Shown piece after piece: positions 22,387 through 33,600 of a stretch of 64,000 nt of DNA. The stretch's first letter is position 1; each line of letters begins with the position of its first letter. This DNA is from Kalaharituber pfeilii (Eukaryota; Ascomycota; Pezizomycetes; Pezizales; Pezizaceae), in assembly GCA_015179045.1 (NCBI GenBank), contig WHUZ01000114.1:62001-126000 (forward strand). The letters run 5' to 3'. The notes under the pieces were generated by a model, which did not search any database, was not told where the DNA came from, and saw nothing but the letters and a program-made list of their open reading frames with translations. The position numbers and the translations under genes are program-made.

Positions 22387-25300
22387 CTAGCATGTGGCCA
22401 CCTCGCGACCGCGAGGGTGAGTGTAGGTGTAGCGGTAGTGGATAAGGGACCCGTAAATTCGGCGTCAAGTGACTGTACACTCTTTACCAGTTCCATGACC
22501 GTACAATCTCGTTTCTCTGCATTTATTCATATCAGTATATTCTCATTGTTATTTATAATATCACGTAATCCCACTCCTGCATCCAGGGAGCTCTAGTATT
22601 AATTTTATATATTTTGTGGAGTATAATGCTAATAATTGTAGAACCTATGGATAGCGAAACCCTCGTTACAGCCCATAAACTCTACCTAAATTCCGGTTAA
22701 TATCTACCCACAATGATATTGCTCAGATGTCCAGCATATGCCCTTTTAGGTGTACCCAGCTTTATTATCCGCCCTATAGACCCACGTATAAATGCTATGC
22801 AAGTGAGGATATTAACAGGTATAAGGTGATTTTTTATTTTTTTTTTATTTTTTTTATCTCATTAATCGCTTGCCGCCCTGGTATAAGGTGATTAAGAAGT
22901 TACAAAAGGATATAATTAATACACCTGGAATGATGGAAAGAGTATATAAGAAAGTGGAAGAATTGAAGGCTGAGGGTGATGATGAAGAGTAGACATAGCT
23001 ATCGCTATCTATAGAGTGCTTGCGATTTAAAAAACAGAAAGGGTGGGGAATGGAGCCGGAGTCAGTAGGTACTGTAGAAGCCGATGATTATAACCTTTAG
23101 CAGGTGCCCCTTTATCACCCCGCCATACTGTACCAGTCCAGCGCATTCTCATTTTGCCCCATCTCACACCATCGAGAGTAATCTGCCATACCTGTAAAAT
23201 TGTAAATTGAGCGCATTTTGGCATATCTCGTACCATCAAAGCAGGTCTTGTTGTATCTGTCAAATTAAGCCATACCGCCTCACTTTGCACCATAGAAAGG
23301 GGCCAGCCTTAACTGTGAATTGAGCTCATTTTACCATGTTCCACGCTGCCAGGTGGGTCCTGCCGTACCTGTCAAATTTGGCTCATTCTGCGGTTCTCAC
23401 ATTGTGGAAAGAGTCCGGTGATACTTGTCAACTTGAGCTCATTCTCCCTCATCTCACGCCATCGAAAGGAAGCTGTCATACCCTGTTAAATTGAGCTCAT
23501 TCTGCCTCATCTCACACCATCGAGAGAGACTGCCATTCCTATTGAATTCGGCTCATTCTGCTGCATCTCACATTATTGAGGAGCTGTCATGCCTGTCAAA
23601 TTCTGCTCGCCCTGCTGTATCTCATGTTGGCAAGAGAGATCTACCAATCCCTGTCAAATTCGGCTTATTCTGCTGCATCTCCCAGGCTGAAATAGACCTG
23701 CCATACCTGTCAAATTCGACTCTCGTTCTGCTGCATCTTGTGCTATCGAATAACTATCAAATTGTGCTCATTCTACTATATCTCATAATGCGAAAAGAGT
23801 CCTATTATACCTGTCAAATTTGGCTCACTCTGCTACTCTCCTGTGGAAAGGTGCTACTATACCTATCAAATTGAGTTCCGTTTTACTACATCTCACGCTG
23901 GTAAGAGAGGGAAATTTGGCTCATTCTTTTGTATCTCGTGCCGTAGAAGAGTCTTGCCATACCTATATACTTGTTAAAGTTAGTTTATTCTACTGTATCT
24001 TATATTGTCAAGGGAGACCTACACACCGGTCCAATTGAGTTCATTTTGCTGCATCTCGTGCTATCAAGAGAGACCTACTCTTTTTTTTTTAATTTCACGT
24101 AACTCCGCTTGCAGCTATTCGCCATGGCAGGGCAAGAGAGACCTACTATACCTGTCAAATTCAGCTCATTCTGCTGCTCTTACGCTATGGAAAGAGTCCT
24201 GTAATACTTGTTAACTTGAGCTCATTCGGCCACATCTTGCGCCATTGAGAGAAAGCTGTCATACCTTATAAATTGAGCTTATTCTGCCTCATTTTTCCCT
24301 GTCAAGGTCATATCTGTCAACTTGACCACATCTTACGCCATTGAGGGAGACTGTTATACCTATTAAATTCGGCTTATTCTGCTGCATCTCACACCATTGA
24401 GGAGCTATCATACCTGTAAAGTGCCTGTAAAATTCGGCTCATTTTGCTGCATCTTGCGAGGTAATATAGACCTACCATACCTATCACATTTGACTCGTTC
24501 TGCTGCATGTCGCACTATTGAGGAGCTGCCGTGCCTGTCGAATTGAGGAGCTGTCATGCCTGTCAAATTGAAGAGCTGTCGTGCCTATCAAATTGAGGAG
24601 CTGTCGTGCCTGTTAGATTGAGGAGCTGTCGTGCCTGTTAAATTGAGGAGCTGTTGTGCCTGTCAAAGTACCTGTCAAATTCGGCTCATTTTGCTGCATC
24701 TCCCGGGGTGAAATGGACCTACCATACCTGTCAAATTTGACTCGTTCTGCTGCACCTCACACCATTGAGGAGCTGTCGTGCCTGTCAAAGTGCCTATCAA
24801 ATTCAGCTCATTTTGCTGTATCTCGCGAGGTGAAATGGACCTACCATACCTGTCAAATTTGACTTGTTCAGCTGCATCTCGTGCCATCCAATACCAGTCA
24901 AATTGTACTCTTATACCTGTTAAATTCAGCTCACTCTGTTCCTATTGTGCTATGGAAAGTTGCTGCTGTACCTGTCAAATTGAACTCGTTATGCTTCATC
25001 TCCTGATAGTGAGAGAGATATATCATACCTATAAAATTTGGCTCATTCTTCTGTATCTTATGCCGAGTATGTTGAGGTTCTGGAGAATGTGAACATTTCA
25101 CATAAAGGGATTGCAGTGATAGATACGGCCAATTGCAACTCCTCATTGTCATGGTGTCTATTTCCGTGAAGGTTGATTCCATACGAAATGTGATGGAAAC
25201 TCTTGATATAGGTATTGTCGGGTGTTTGGCATATTCCACATTAATATGTGCCTTATGACGAAGGTTCAGGGGTATGTTGAGGTTCAGGAGTATGTGAACA

Positions 25301-25562
25301 TTTCACTCAGTACGTTGATATGGTATTCGCGGTTGTCGCCAAGGTCTTTTTTGACAGGGGTTCGGTGTACGCCAAGAGGGATGTAACTCAGTACTATAAT
25401 AGATGGTATTCGCGGTTGTCGCCAAGGTCTTTTTTGACAGGGGTTCGGTGTACGCCAAGAGGGATGTAACTCAGTACTATAATAGATGGTTGGTTGTTGC
25501 CAAGGTCTTTTTTGACAGGGGTTAGGTGGACGCCAAGAGGGATGTAACTCAGTACTATAATA
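22387..25562 (-). repeat. Right arm of 3.17-kb inverted repeat (module D + 83-bp units)
   Basis: Reverse complement of 10306-13480 with no visible substitutions. Contains module D at 22387-25319 including the same retroposons (about 22,820-22,893 and 24,065-24,147). Orientation opposite to A, B and C. Confidence 0.95.
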
Positions 25563-25780
25563 GATGTAAGATGGCATTCGCGGTTGCTGCCAAGGTCTTT
25601 TCTGACAGGGGTTCGGTGTACGCCAAGAGGGATGTAACTTAGTACTATATAAGAAGACGGTTGTCGCCAAGGTCTTTGTTGACAGGGGTTTGGTGTACGC
25701 CAAGAGGGATGTAACTCAGTACTATATAAGATTAGTGTACGCCAAGAGGGATGTAACTCAGTACTATATAAGATTAGCGG
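25319..25780 (-). repeat. Inverted 83-bp tandem array, six units
   Basis: Units of the same family as 9733-10548, in opposite orientation. Those nearest module D match A's neighbours. Outer ones have diverged (TACTATATAAGA in place of the TATTATAG start) and the last two are cut short. Confidence 0.85.
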
Positions 25781-25816
25781 ATGCTTTAAATATATATCTG
25801 GCTAGCGCCTTTTATC

Positions 25817-25861
25817 CCTACTTCCATCCAGTCAGGAAAGTGACTGGATGGAGACATTCCG
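25817..25861 (-). repeat. Right terminal inverted repeat
   Basis: Reverse complement of 9208-9252 with a single C/T difference in the hairpin loop. Ends CATTCCG at 25861, followed directly by the 9-bp duplication. Confidence 0.92.
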
Positions 25862-25870
25862 ACGAGCCGA
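25862..25870. repeat. Target-site duplication, right copy
   Basis: ACGAGCCGA, identical to 9199-9207. Confidence 0.8.
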
Positions 25871-26519
25871 TGTGGGTGTCAATGTGCGGAATAAAGCGGG
25901 CGATACTCCACTCTCTACTGCAGTTAAATATGGCCATGAGGCCGTAGTGCGCTTGTTGCTGGCACGAGCCGATGTGGGTGTCAATGTGCTGAATAAAGCG
26001 GGCGATACTCCACTCTCTACTGCAGTTAAATATGGCCATGAGGCCGTAGTGCGCTTGTTGCTGGCACGAGCAAATGTGAATGTCAATGCGCAGAATGAAA
26101 CGGGCGATACACCACTCTCTATTGCTGCTAGAAATGGCAAGGAGGTTGTAGTGCGCTTGTTGCTGGAGCGAGCAGATGTGGATGTCAATGTGCGGAACAA
26201 AGCGGGCGATACACAACTCTGTTTGGCAGCTCAAAATGGCAATGAGGCTGTAGTGCGCTTGTTGTTGGCACGAGCAGATGTGGATGTCAATGTGCGGAAC
26301 AAAGCGGGCGATGTACCTCTCTCTATTGCAGCTGGAAATGGCCATGAGGCTGTAGTGCGCTTGTTGCTGGCACGAGCGGATGTGAATGTCAATGCGCAGA
26401 ATGAAACGGGCGATACACCACTCTATGTGGATGACGATGAGGCTGCCCGTTGGCGGGAGCTAGCTCGGCGGGAGCTAGCTCGGCGGCGGCGACAATTTTT
26501 GGTGGCAGTTGAGAGGTAG
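25871..26519 (+). pseudogene. Severed 3' end of NLR-A (ankyrin repeats and C-terminus)
   Basis: Continues the ankyrin array in the frame used up to 9207: DVGVNVRNKAGDTPLSTAV and five further repeats, then a short basic C-terminus (ARRRRQFLVAVER) and TAG at 26517-26519. Joined to exons ending at 9207 the CDS is 5250 nt, a multiple of three with no internal stop seen. As it stands it has no start of its own; an ATG at 25848 lies inside the TIR and could give a 223-aa ankyrin peptide if transcribed from the transposon. Confidence 0.85.
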
Positions 26520-26939
26520 GTTCACTCAAGCACAATAAAATAAAAGAAGGGTAAGTTTCGGATAGATCAGTGAAAAGGTGATATGGTTCCGTACCAGCGG
26601 CATCTAACCTGCCACAGTCAATGAGTATTCTCTTTTTTTTTGTTTCTTTCGTTGCATTTCATTTCACTTCAATTTGTTTTTTCTTATTTGTTTGCTCAGG
26701 GCAAGGCACAAACTTAAATTGTGAGCGCGTAGGAAAACACGACTCAATCGCTAGCTTCTCTGCTGAGAGGCGCTCAGGAGTTATATAGTGGTCATATATG
26801 GAAAGGCGGTATGAATGAATGAAAGGTTCAAAATAGGGAAATCAGACAGTCCGGAATGCAGGTGGTGCGGAACGGAAGCGGGAACGGTGACACACATCTT
26901 GAACAGCTAGTTGCGCTGCCGGTGTCATTAGTTGAGCAG

Positions 26940-27031
26940 GGTACGGGACGGTTTTTTTTTTTTTTTTTTTTTTTTTCCTGTCACGTTACCCCTCTTGCAG
27001 CTGTTCGCCATGGCAGGGCGGTACGGGACGG
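26940..27031 (-). mobile_element. Ultra-short SINE-like insertion, minus strand
   Basis: Insert 26952-27019: T-run, then CCTGTCACGTTACCCCTCTT and GCAGCTGTTCGCCATGGCAG, the reverse complement of the body at 11736-11788. Perfect 12-bp duplication GGTACGGGACGG at 26940-26951 and 27020-27031. Confidence 0.85.
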
Positions 27032-27084
27032 TTGATGAGGGTTGAAATTTGTGATTCATGCAGCTACGATGTTAATTAAGCAAC

Positions 27085-27221
27085 TAAATGCCTGGGACAA
27101 GAGTTTGGGTTTGCACCTTAGAACCATGGTGAAGGTTGGCATAGGGCAGAACTGAAGGCGGGTTGATGACAGCAAGAAAGCTGTCGGAAGGGAAAAATGG
27201 ACCGAGATCTGGAGAGGATAT

Positions 27222-27252
<31 letters not shown>

Positions 27253-27620
27253 GAATACGATAAAAATTGTATAACGACATTGGAGGATTCTATTAATTTT
27301 TGGCCTTAGGACAAAAAGTAAATATAGGCAGTAGTTTGGGAATTAGGAATCTGTTTGGAAATCGGGGTGAAACTTTGTTTTTTTGCCGTATGAGTCTTCG
27401 GGAATTGGTTTGAATAAGATACAAATAATATGGGATTGTGAGATACCTATATTAGTAGTTATGGGATGTTTTCTTTTCTTTTTTTAGGTGCTGGATTGAG
27501 TTTATAGATCGATGCTGATATTTTTACAGTTATATTCTTTTTTTAATCTTCCGAGTATTGATTAATCTCAGTTCCAGTGGCGGTGAGCATTGATACTTGA
27601 GTTATGATATGACGTTTCTC
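27085..27620 (+). repeat. NLR-A 3' flank, paralogous to 2047-2580
   Basis: Aligned landmarks as listed for 2047-2580. A T-run of about 27 at 27223-27252 interrupts the similarity. No gene. Confidence 0.6.
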
Positions 27621-27877
27621 CGGATTATATATCACTTACGGTAAGGTTGCCAGAGCAGGGATATGTCTTTGTTTGTTTATTTCTTACTCACATTAACGTT
27701 ACAGAATATTCATTTAGAGTGTACGAGGGCACCCTGAGTTCTAGTAGTGATTAGGGTAACGCTGCAAAAGTTCCCCAACACTTCCTCCTTTTGTCCCATA
27801 TATCTTGTACCTAACACCTGACCGACGGCTCCTCGTTTCAGGCGCCAAGAATCGCGTCTCGCGCTTGCTTCGCTTCG

Positions 27878-28420
27878 GTGATTCCTGCATCATCAACCCC
27901 ATCATCATTGTGCTGCAGAGGGTCCAGTATCAATATGATTGGCCGTAAAGGTGGCGGCTTTGGGTGCCTCGCCGCCGTTCTCAGGTACATGCCTGATGTT
28001 CTCCGTGCCAAAGGACCCAGTGTTGACATGCCAATTGGGATCTCTGATGCGGAAATTTCATCCTATGAAGATGTGATACCTGGTAAATCATTGTTCGCTC
28101 ATCCTGTCGCTTCATCAGGAGCAAAAAAAGGAGATTTGAGACTTTCGGACAGCGTAAGCAGGCCTGAGCTGGTGTTATCAGGATCACACAAAGCGACCCT
28201 AATTGAAAAGGTATGCAGCCTGTGTTACTTGTTTTTACCATACTTTACTACTGAAGTGAGAGTATGTTCATTTGGAAGTTGTATTCATCTTGGAGTTACA
28301 TTTACTATTTTATATCGGGAAACGATCGCCTACCTAGAAACGACGCGCATCTTGGCATGCCTCGTGAGAAACCATTTTCACAATATCTTTGGCAACTTAG
28401 TTGCCAGTAACATCAAATAA
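27878..28420 (+). CDS. Uncertain small ORF
   Basis: An open frame with better-than-random composition over 27940-28210 (MIGRKGGGFGCLAAVLRYMP, then GISDAEISSYEDVIPGKSLF). A GTATGC after an in-frame AAG at ~28210 could be a donor site, so only the first part may be coding. No family recognised and no flanking support; it could be a decayed gene piece. Confidence 0.25.
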   Translation: MIPASSTPSSLCCRGSSINMIGRKGGGFGCLAAVLRYMPDVLRAKGPSVDMPIGISDAEISSYEDVIPGKSLFAHPVASSGAKKGDLRLSDSVSRPELVLSGSHKATLIEKVCSLCYLFLPYFTTEVRVCSFGSCIHLGVTFTILYRETIAYLETTRILACLVRNHFHNIFGNLVASNIK

Positions 28421-29411
28421 AGTGATATAGATACAATGATGTCGGGACAACATTATCTACATATTCTATTGCCTATATTCAATATCAAGCTCCTGCTATA
28501 TCAATAAATATGTCAACAGGTCATTTTAACCCCCCTCCCTCTTACGCTCCTACATATTGCCAGTTAGATAGTACTAACATCTATGCTCTTATAGCTGCTG
28601 TCACTCACTAATGGCCATAGTATATGGTGGCATATGCTATAGGGGGGTAGGATACTTCAAGCTCTATTCGCAAGTCTAAAAGTGAGCAATTGCAGCAACT
28701 GTAGCTGGACCAATTTATGCTTAGTTATAATAAATAGAAGGTACCGAGGGTGAACATACTGTTATACACTCTACAACTGCTTACAAGATTGATATAGGGC
28801 TATCTGCACCTTTAGACCATGCTAGTTTACCAGTTGAAGATGATATACTCATTCCCAGCTGATATCTCTAAGAGTATGAGACATGCAGTCAAGCGGACTC
28901 CTCTAGCAAAAACCCTCACAGCTCAACCAAAATTGCATGAATATGAATTCTGAGAAGAGATTTGGATTCCCCGATGTTTACTTATGTAACCCACTATTTT
29001 TCCTTAATTTTTTTGCTCTTTTAATAATTTTTTTATGATTTTATTGAATAGTAAACAAGGATGCTCAGATACATGTCTCACGATCTACGGCAGCCGCTGT
29101 CTCACATGAGCTGCAGCCCCCTCTGTGTTGATATGCATACTCCCTAATAGCAATACTTTCGAACTGGTTTGCTGCTGCCTAACCTCAGATTTGCTTCCTA
29201 AACCGAATTGCCCTTCCCAGCTGTAACATATGCCCTCAATGGCTCGCCACTCGCAACCCCTGGGCCCCTCAAACCGGCTCACTGCTCACAATCCCCGCCC
29301 CCAGATATACCCTCAGGCCTGAATATACCCTCCAAACCAGTTCACCACCGCTCTCAACACTCTAAGTTAAAGTCAAATTCAGTTGCTGAAGTACTGGCAG
29401 TTGTGTAGGTG
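28421..29411. other. No gene seen
   Basis: AT-rich, with only short unrelated open frames. Confidence 0.5.
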
Positions 29412-29633
29412 GCCAGTGGAGCGCGCGAAAATACGAAAAATGCACGCGCATACGAAATGCGCTTATGCGATGCAAGCGATATGTGAGCCGATGCTGGCAG
29501 GCGGCTGTTATGAGTTCACCGCGACTGTAGTATGGAGCTGGTGGAGTGCGCGAAAAATGTGAAAAATGCAAGCGCATACGAAATGCGCATATACGACGCA
29601 AGCAGCAAGCGATATGCGAGCCGACGCTGGTAG
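29412..29633 (+). repeat. Two-copy ~90-bp direct repeat
   Basis: 29412-29502 and 29541-29633 share GCGCATACGAAATGCGC, GCAAGCGATATG and GAGCCGA.GCTGG at the same spacing. GCGCATACGAAATGCGC itself holds short inverted GCGCAT/ATGCGC ends. Confidence 0.7.
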
Positions 29634-29850
29634 GGGGCATCGCTATCGTACAAATGAGTGCTATATGAGCTACACAGAAGACTAGCGAGGATCACTACTG
29701 AAGTGTCTTTTTGGCCTGGCAGACAGTAACTCTCTGCGCTTACCACCTCCATTACAAACTCTGAGTCAAGGTTGGAAAAAACTATCATTTGGATGAGTCC
29801 TGGATCGAAATTATCTTATTGCTCGACTACGACAGCTGGAGGGTCAGAAA

Positions 29851-30225
29851 AATGTGAATGATTGTCATATTGACCTTGATTCGGACTCTAATAAATCTCC
29901 TGAGTCTTCTGTAGATGGTCCGAACCAAAGTACTCCAACAGATAGGCTTACTACTAATATACTAGAAGTTAAGGGGGGGGGTCAACTACTAGTGGGAAAG
30001 GAGGAAAACGGCAGGCTAGAGGGCAAGGGAGTGGTAAAAGGGGACGAACTAGGGCTGCAAAAGATACAGATAATAAGATAGTAGTAAAGTCAACAGCATT
30101 ATCTAGAGCTATTGACTCTCAGCCACCACCACCCCCTCCTTCGATACTTGAGGAAATAATTCAGCAAATGCAGCAGCTGCAGCAGCTAGTTTCAGGCCTC
30201 GCGAATAGAGCTGTAAGTTATTTTT
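29851..30225 (+). pseudogene. Frameshifted ORF, basic and coiled-coil, unknown
   Basis: VNDCHIDLDSDSNKSPESS is open up to a G8 run near 29970-29980. Past it the neighbouring frame continues with a basic stretch (GKGGKRQARGQGSGKRGRTR), a PPPPPP run and a Gln/Leu-rich helix (EEIIQQMQQLQQLVSGL), then GTAAGT at ~30212. The pattern suits a transposon-encoded or nucleic-acid-binding protein, but no family is recognised. Confidence 0.35.
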
Positions 30226-30649
30226 AGCCTATATTGCATATGCTATCATATACTATAGCCATTAATGACTAACTCTTACTATAGGAAAGATAGATATAGA
30301 CCTATTGATAGATAATATGCAGGAGGTTGAGGAGGGGGTGGTAATTTAATATTATTAATGCATATATTGATATAGCAAGTGAACTATTGTTGACAGAATT
30401 AATACAATATGCTAGAATTATAGTATCAGCTATGCTGTACATATAACTGTTTACTGTAAGCTGCTAGCATGTCTGTTGCACGAGATATAGCCAAATGTAG
30501 TATCTCCAGCAGGCGTGCCAAGAAACGTCATATCCCGGTCGACGATCGTATCCCGATATAAAATAGTATAGAAAGGGAAATAATAGACAAAGGTTGCTAT
30601 TTACTAATAATAAAGTAGCTTATTGGTTCCTGGAATAACTCGTTCTAGT

Positions 30650-33600
30650 TGCCAAGCACCTGGTGAGGCGCTGCGGGAGGGATTGACTGAAAGTTCGGAG
30701 GAGGGGAATAAGAACACACAATAGTAAAAGGACTAGAGATAACCACGAGGCACAAGACGAAGACTGGTTCACTGTAACTGAAGAGGACTATGAAATACTG
30801 CAAGACTGACAGAATAACAACCTAGTTAGACTGTGACCACCCTCGACGATGATGATGATGATGATGGAGACAAGCCTCCTTCTCCCCCTCCTTATATACC
30901 CATCATCCTCCGGTCCCCTTCCCCCTTGTGGTAATCGCCGCTCCTCAGTCCCTCAGGGCCCCCCTTCCCTCTCGGGTAGTCTCATCCAGGCCGTCATGGT
31001 CCCCGTTTCCCCCTTGGGTAGTCTCATCTAGGCCTTCATAATCCCCCCTTCCATCTTGAGTCATCATTCACCGTTACCTCATCAGACGCCAAGTTTCCCA
31101 CAGCGCCAAGCGAACAGTGAGCGGCACCATTGACAGGCGCTTCTACCTAGCGAGGCTATTGCAAAACTGACAGCCTTAATACTTTTGAAACAACCTAGTA
31201 TGTGCCCGCGTGCGTATGCTATCCAACTCGTCGGGATTCACCTCAACAGCCACACCCTCGCGATCACCCCGTCACCCCGGCCCTCGCCATTACCCTCGCC
31301 ATCACCCCTCGCCCTGCCTTACGAAACTGATACATTGATTGAATTGGACAAATTGGACTACATGACGTGCAGTGCAAAAGAATGTTAGAAATAATTTCCA
31401 CCCAGTAAGGACTGTCCCGCGACTTACTTATTCAATAAATATGCAAAAAATTGCGTGTGGTGAGTAGCCTGCTTCATTGGCCCAGGCATGAGGACAGAAC
31501 CTATCATGGGGATGCACCATAAAAAGCACCTGCAGTATGATGCAGAAACACTTGGCATTGGTGGGACCGAGGTAGAGTACTTACCCCCGCATATATGGTG
31601 CGTCAGAATTATAGCCCTAGACGGCCCCAAACTAGAAATCAAGTTCATTGGAATGGTGATAGGTAGGGTTTTGTTGCATTGCCCGATGTGACTATAAATA
31701 ACGGTATTCTACATCGACTCAACTGAATTCTCGGCTCTGAGGCTCAAGATACAGTCGCATAGCTAGCAGTGTTCCACTTCCCGATTGAGGTAACAATGTT
31801 GGTACAATATCTACTGGCCAGATAAGTTACCGAGTATTTGACATTCTGTCAGTGCCAAAATTGTAGTCTCATTTTAATTTAATAACAATTGTCTTTGCTT
31901 CGCTCAGGGCCGAACCAAATCGTTATGGAAGGGGTGGTTACACTAAAATGAACACTGCGGAAATAGCTACTCAAGAAAACGGACCAATTGATCCAACTGT
32001 ACGGAAAAGAGAGACATTTCCCTGCTCTATATATAAATACCGAAGCCGTGTCGCAGTGATTCTAGACATGCAGCAAGAGTTGATGGCACATACTAGTGCT
32101 TTCCTATCACCACTTCCGTCATCTAGCTAGTCCAATGGGGACGATGACAATTCTGTCTGTCTTGCAAAGTGTGCTAACCGTGCCACTGCAGAACAAACTC
32201 CGTAGCCTTCGAGAACATGTATGGTCCTTCTGAGAAGGGGTATGGTCGGAAACACCTTCACACTAGATAAATCATTTCTCACCGTTAACGTTGGCACTCA
32301 AATTTTTATAAAGAGGTTCCAATTGTGGTGCGAGATATTGACTTCATTAAGCGACTTGGTATCTCAAGCAATTATTCAGAACGGTCTTGAGGTATTTCAA
32401 TTACAGCACACTCAGAGTTATTCTTCCAAAGTGACTAATAATTGAGATAGGCGAATAATAAAATGGCGGACTGGACCGGCGGTGACCCAGACCATAATGG
32501 CATATACCCATCACAGCTCCTTCTTGGACAGCAATTTGTATTACCATATCCCACAGGGGGCAAAAGTGTTATTGCTATTGCGAGGTCACAGGAGATCTAT
32601 ATCACATCCTTATATGCTCTTATTGTCAACGCCATTTTTGCTGCATGGTGGGTCCTCATAAGCATTGCAATACCACATCTTATTCCTCAGTGCTTTATTC
32701 ATGAACCTTCCATTGCTATTATTACTAGCTGGAAGATCAATGAGCCACTACAAGCATTGTTTCCACTTGTACATCATCTCTGGCATATTATTTCTTCCTA
32801 CTGCAAGTCCCGAAGGGCCAAACAAGCGCGGCAATATCTAAGCATACAACTGGTCAAATTTTCTTGGGGAGACTTTACCATTACCCTCGTTACCTTTATT
32901 CTAGCACTTGGAACCTTTGTCTGTGGGATTGTTGCCAGTATTTTCCTTTCGAAAACCTTTGTTCTAAACGCAGCACTGGCAAACCCAGATAAATTATTTT
33001 ACCCAACTGAAGCCTTGGGAGAGGCTAGAAACGTTTTCTTATTGGAAGAGCGCATAATAGCAGAACGCGCAATTACAGTTGTCGATAATGCGGACCCCTA
33101 TGGAAGCACTCGAAAACTCCTCGATAGTAGAGTCTTTTTCGAAACTATCCCCACAGACCCCCCAAGCGATAGACACAATGAATCTAGCTATAGTATGCGC
33201 TATACCAGTTCGGTAACAGGATACGATATGGGACTGATATATGCGGTTGACCTCAATATCACGACGCATGGAAAATGCGACTTCGTGTACGATGTTGATG
33301 TATTGGAACCCGGAACAGAGGCCTATAGCTACTTTAATGGGTTAACGTTTAGTGTACATAATGTGTCTAAAGACGCTCGCTCACCAGCAGCTTACTTCGC
33401 TTGTGATCTTGCTCCAAGGGGAAATTTTACTACAGCATTCTCTGTTATCCCGAAACTTTGGGGACTGCGGTACTTGAATCATAGCAGCATATACACTGAC
33501 CCTGACCCTTGGTACTTTCCCGACACTGCTATCGGAAGCATTAAATCTTCGCGACCAATGATACAGTGCTATGAGAGAGTAACTGTCTCCTATCCGGGAT

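Larger units (their letters stand above)
9208..25861. mobile_element. 16,654-bp MULE-like giant TIR transposon inside NLR-A
   Basis: Bounded by 45-bp inverted repeats differing at one base (9208-9252, 25817-25861) and a 9-bp direct duplication. Contents in order: AT-rich subterminal DNA; ten 83/78-bp tandem units (9733-10548); modules A, B and C in direct orientation (10549-19105); a decayed MULE-type transposase N-terminus (19334-20000); a nested TIR element (20001-21254); a Tc1/mariner transposase fragment (21262-21690); a foldback half-element (21765-22140); inverted module D (22387-25319); and an inverted 83-bp array. No intact transposase is present, so it is probably non-autonomous. Assignment to MULE rests on duplication length plus the internal fragment and is inference. 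No tyrosine-recombinase captain gene was seen, so it is not a Starship. Confidence 0.85.

Noticed and set aside
9208..25861. Starship-type giant element
   Set aside because: No DUF3435 tyrosine-recombinase gene at either end, and it has true terminal inverted repeats with a 9-bp duplication, which Starships lack.
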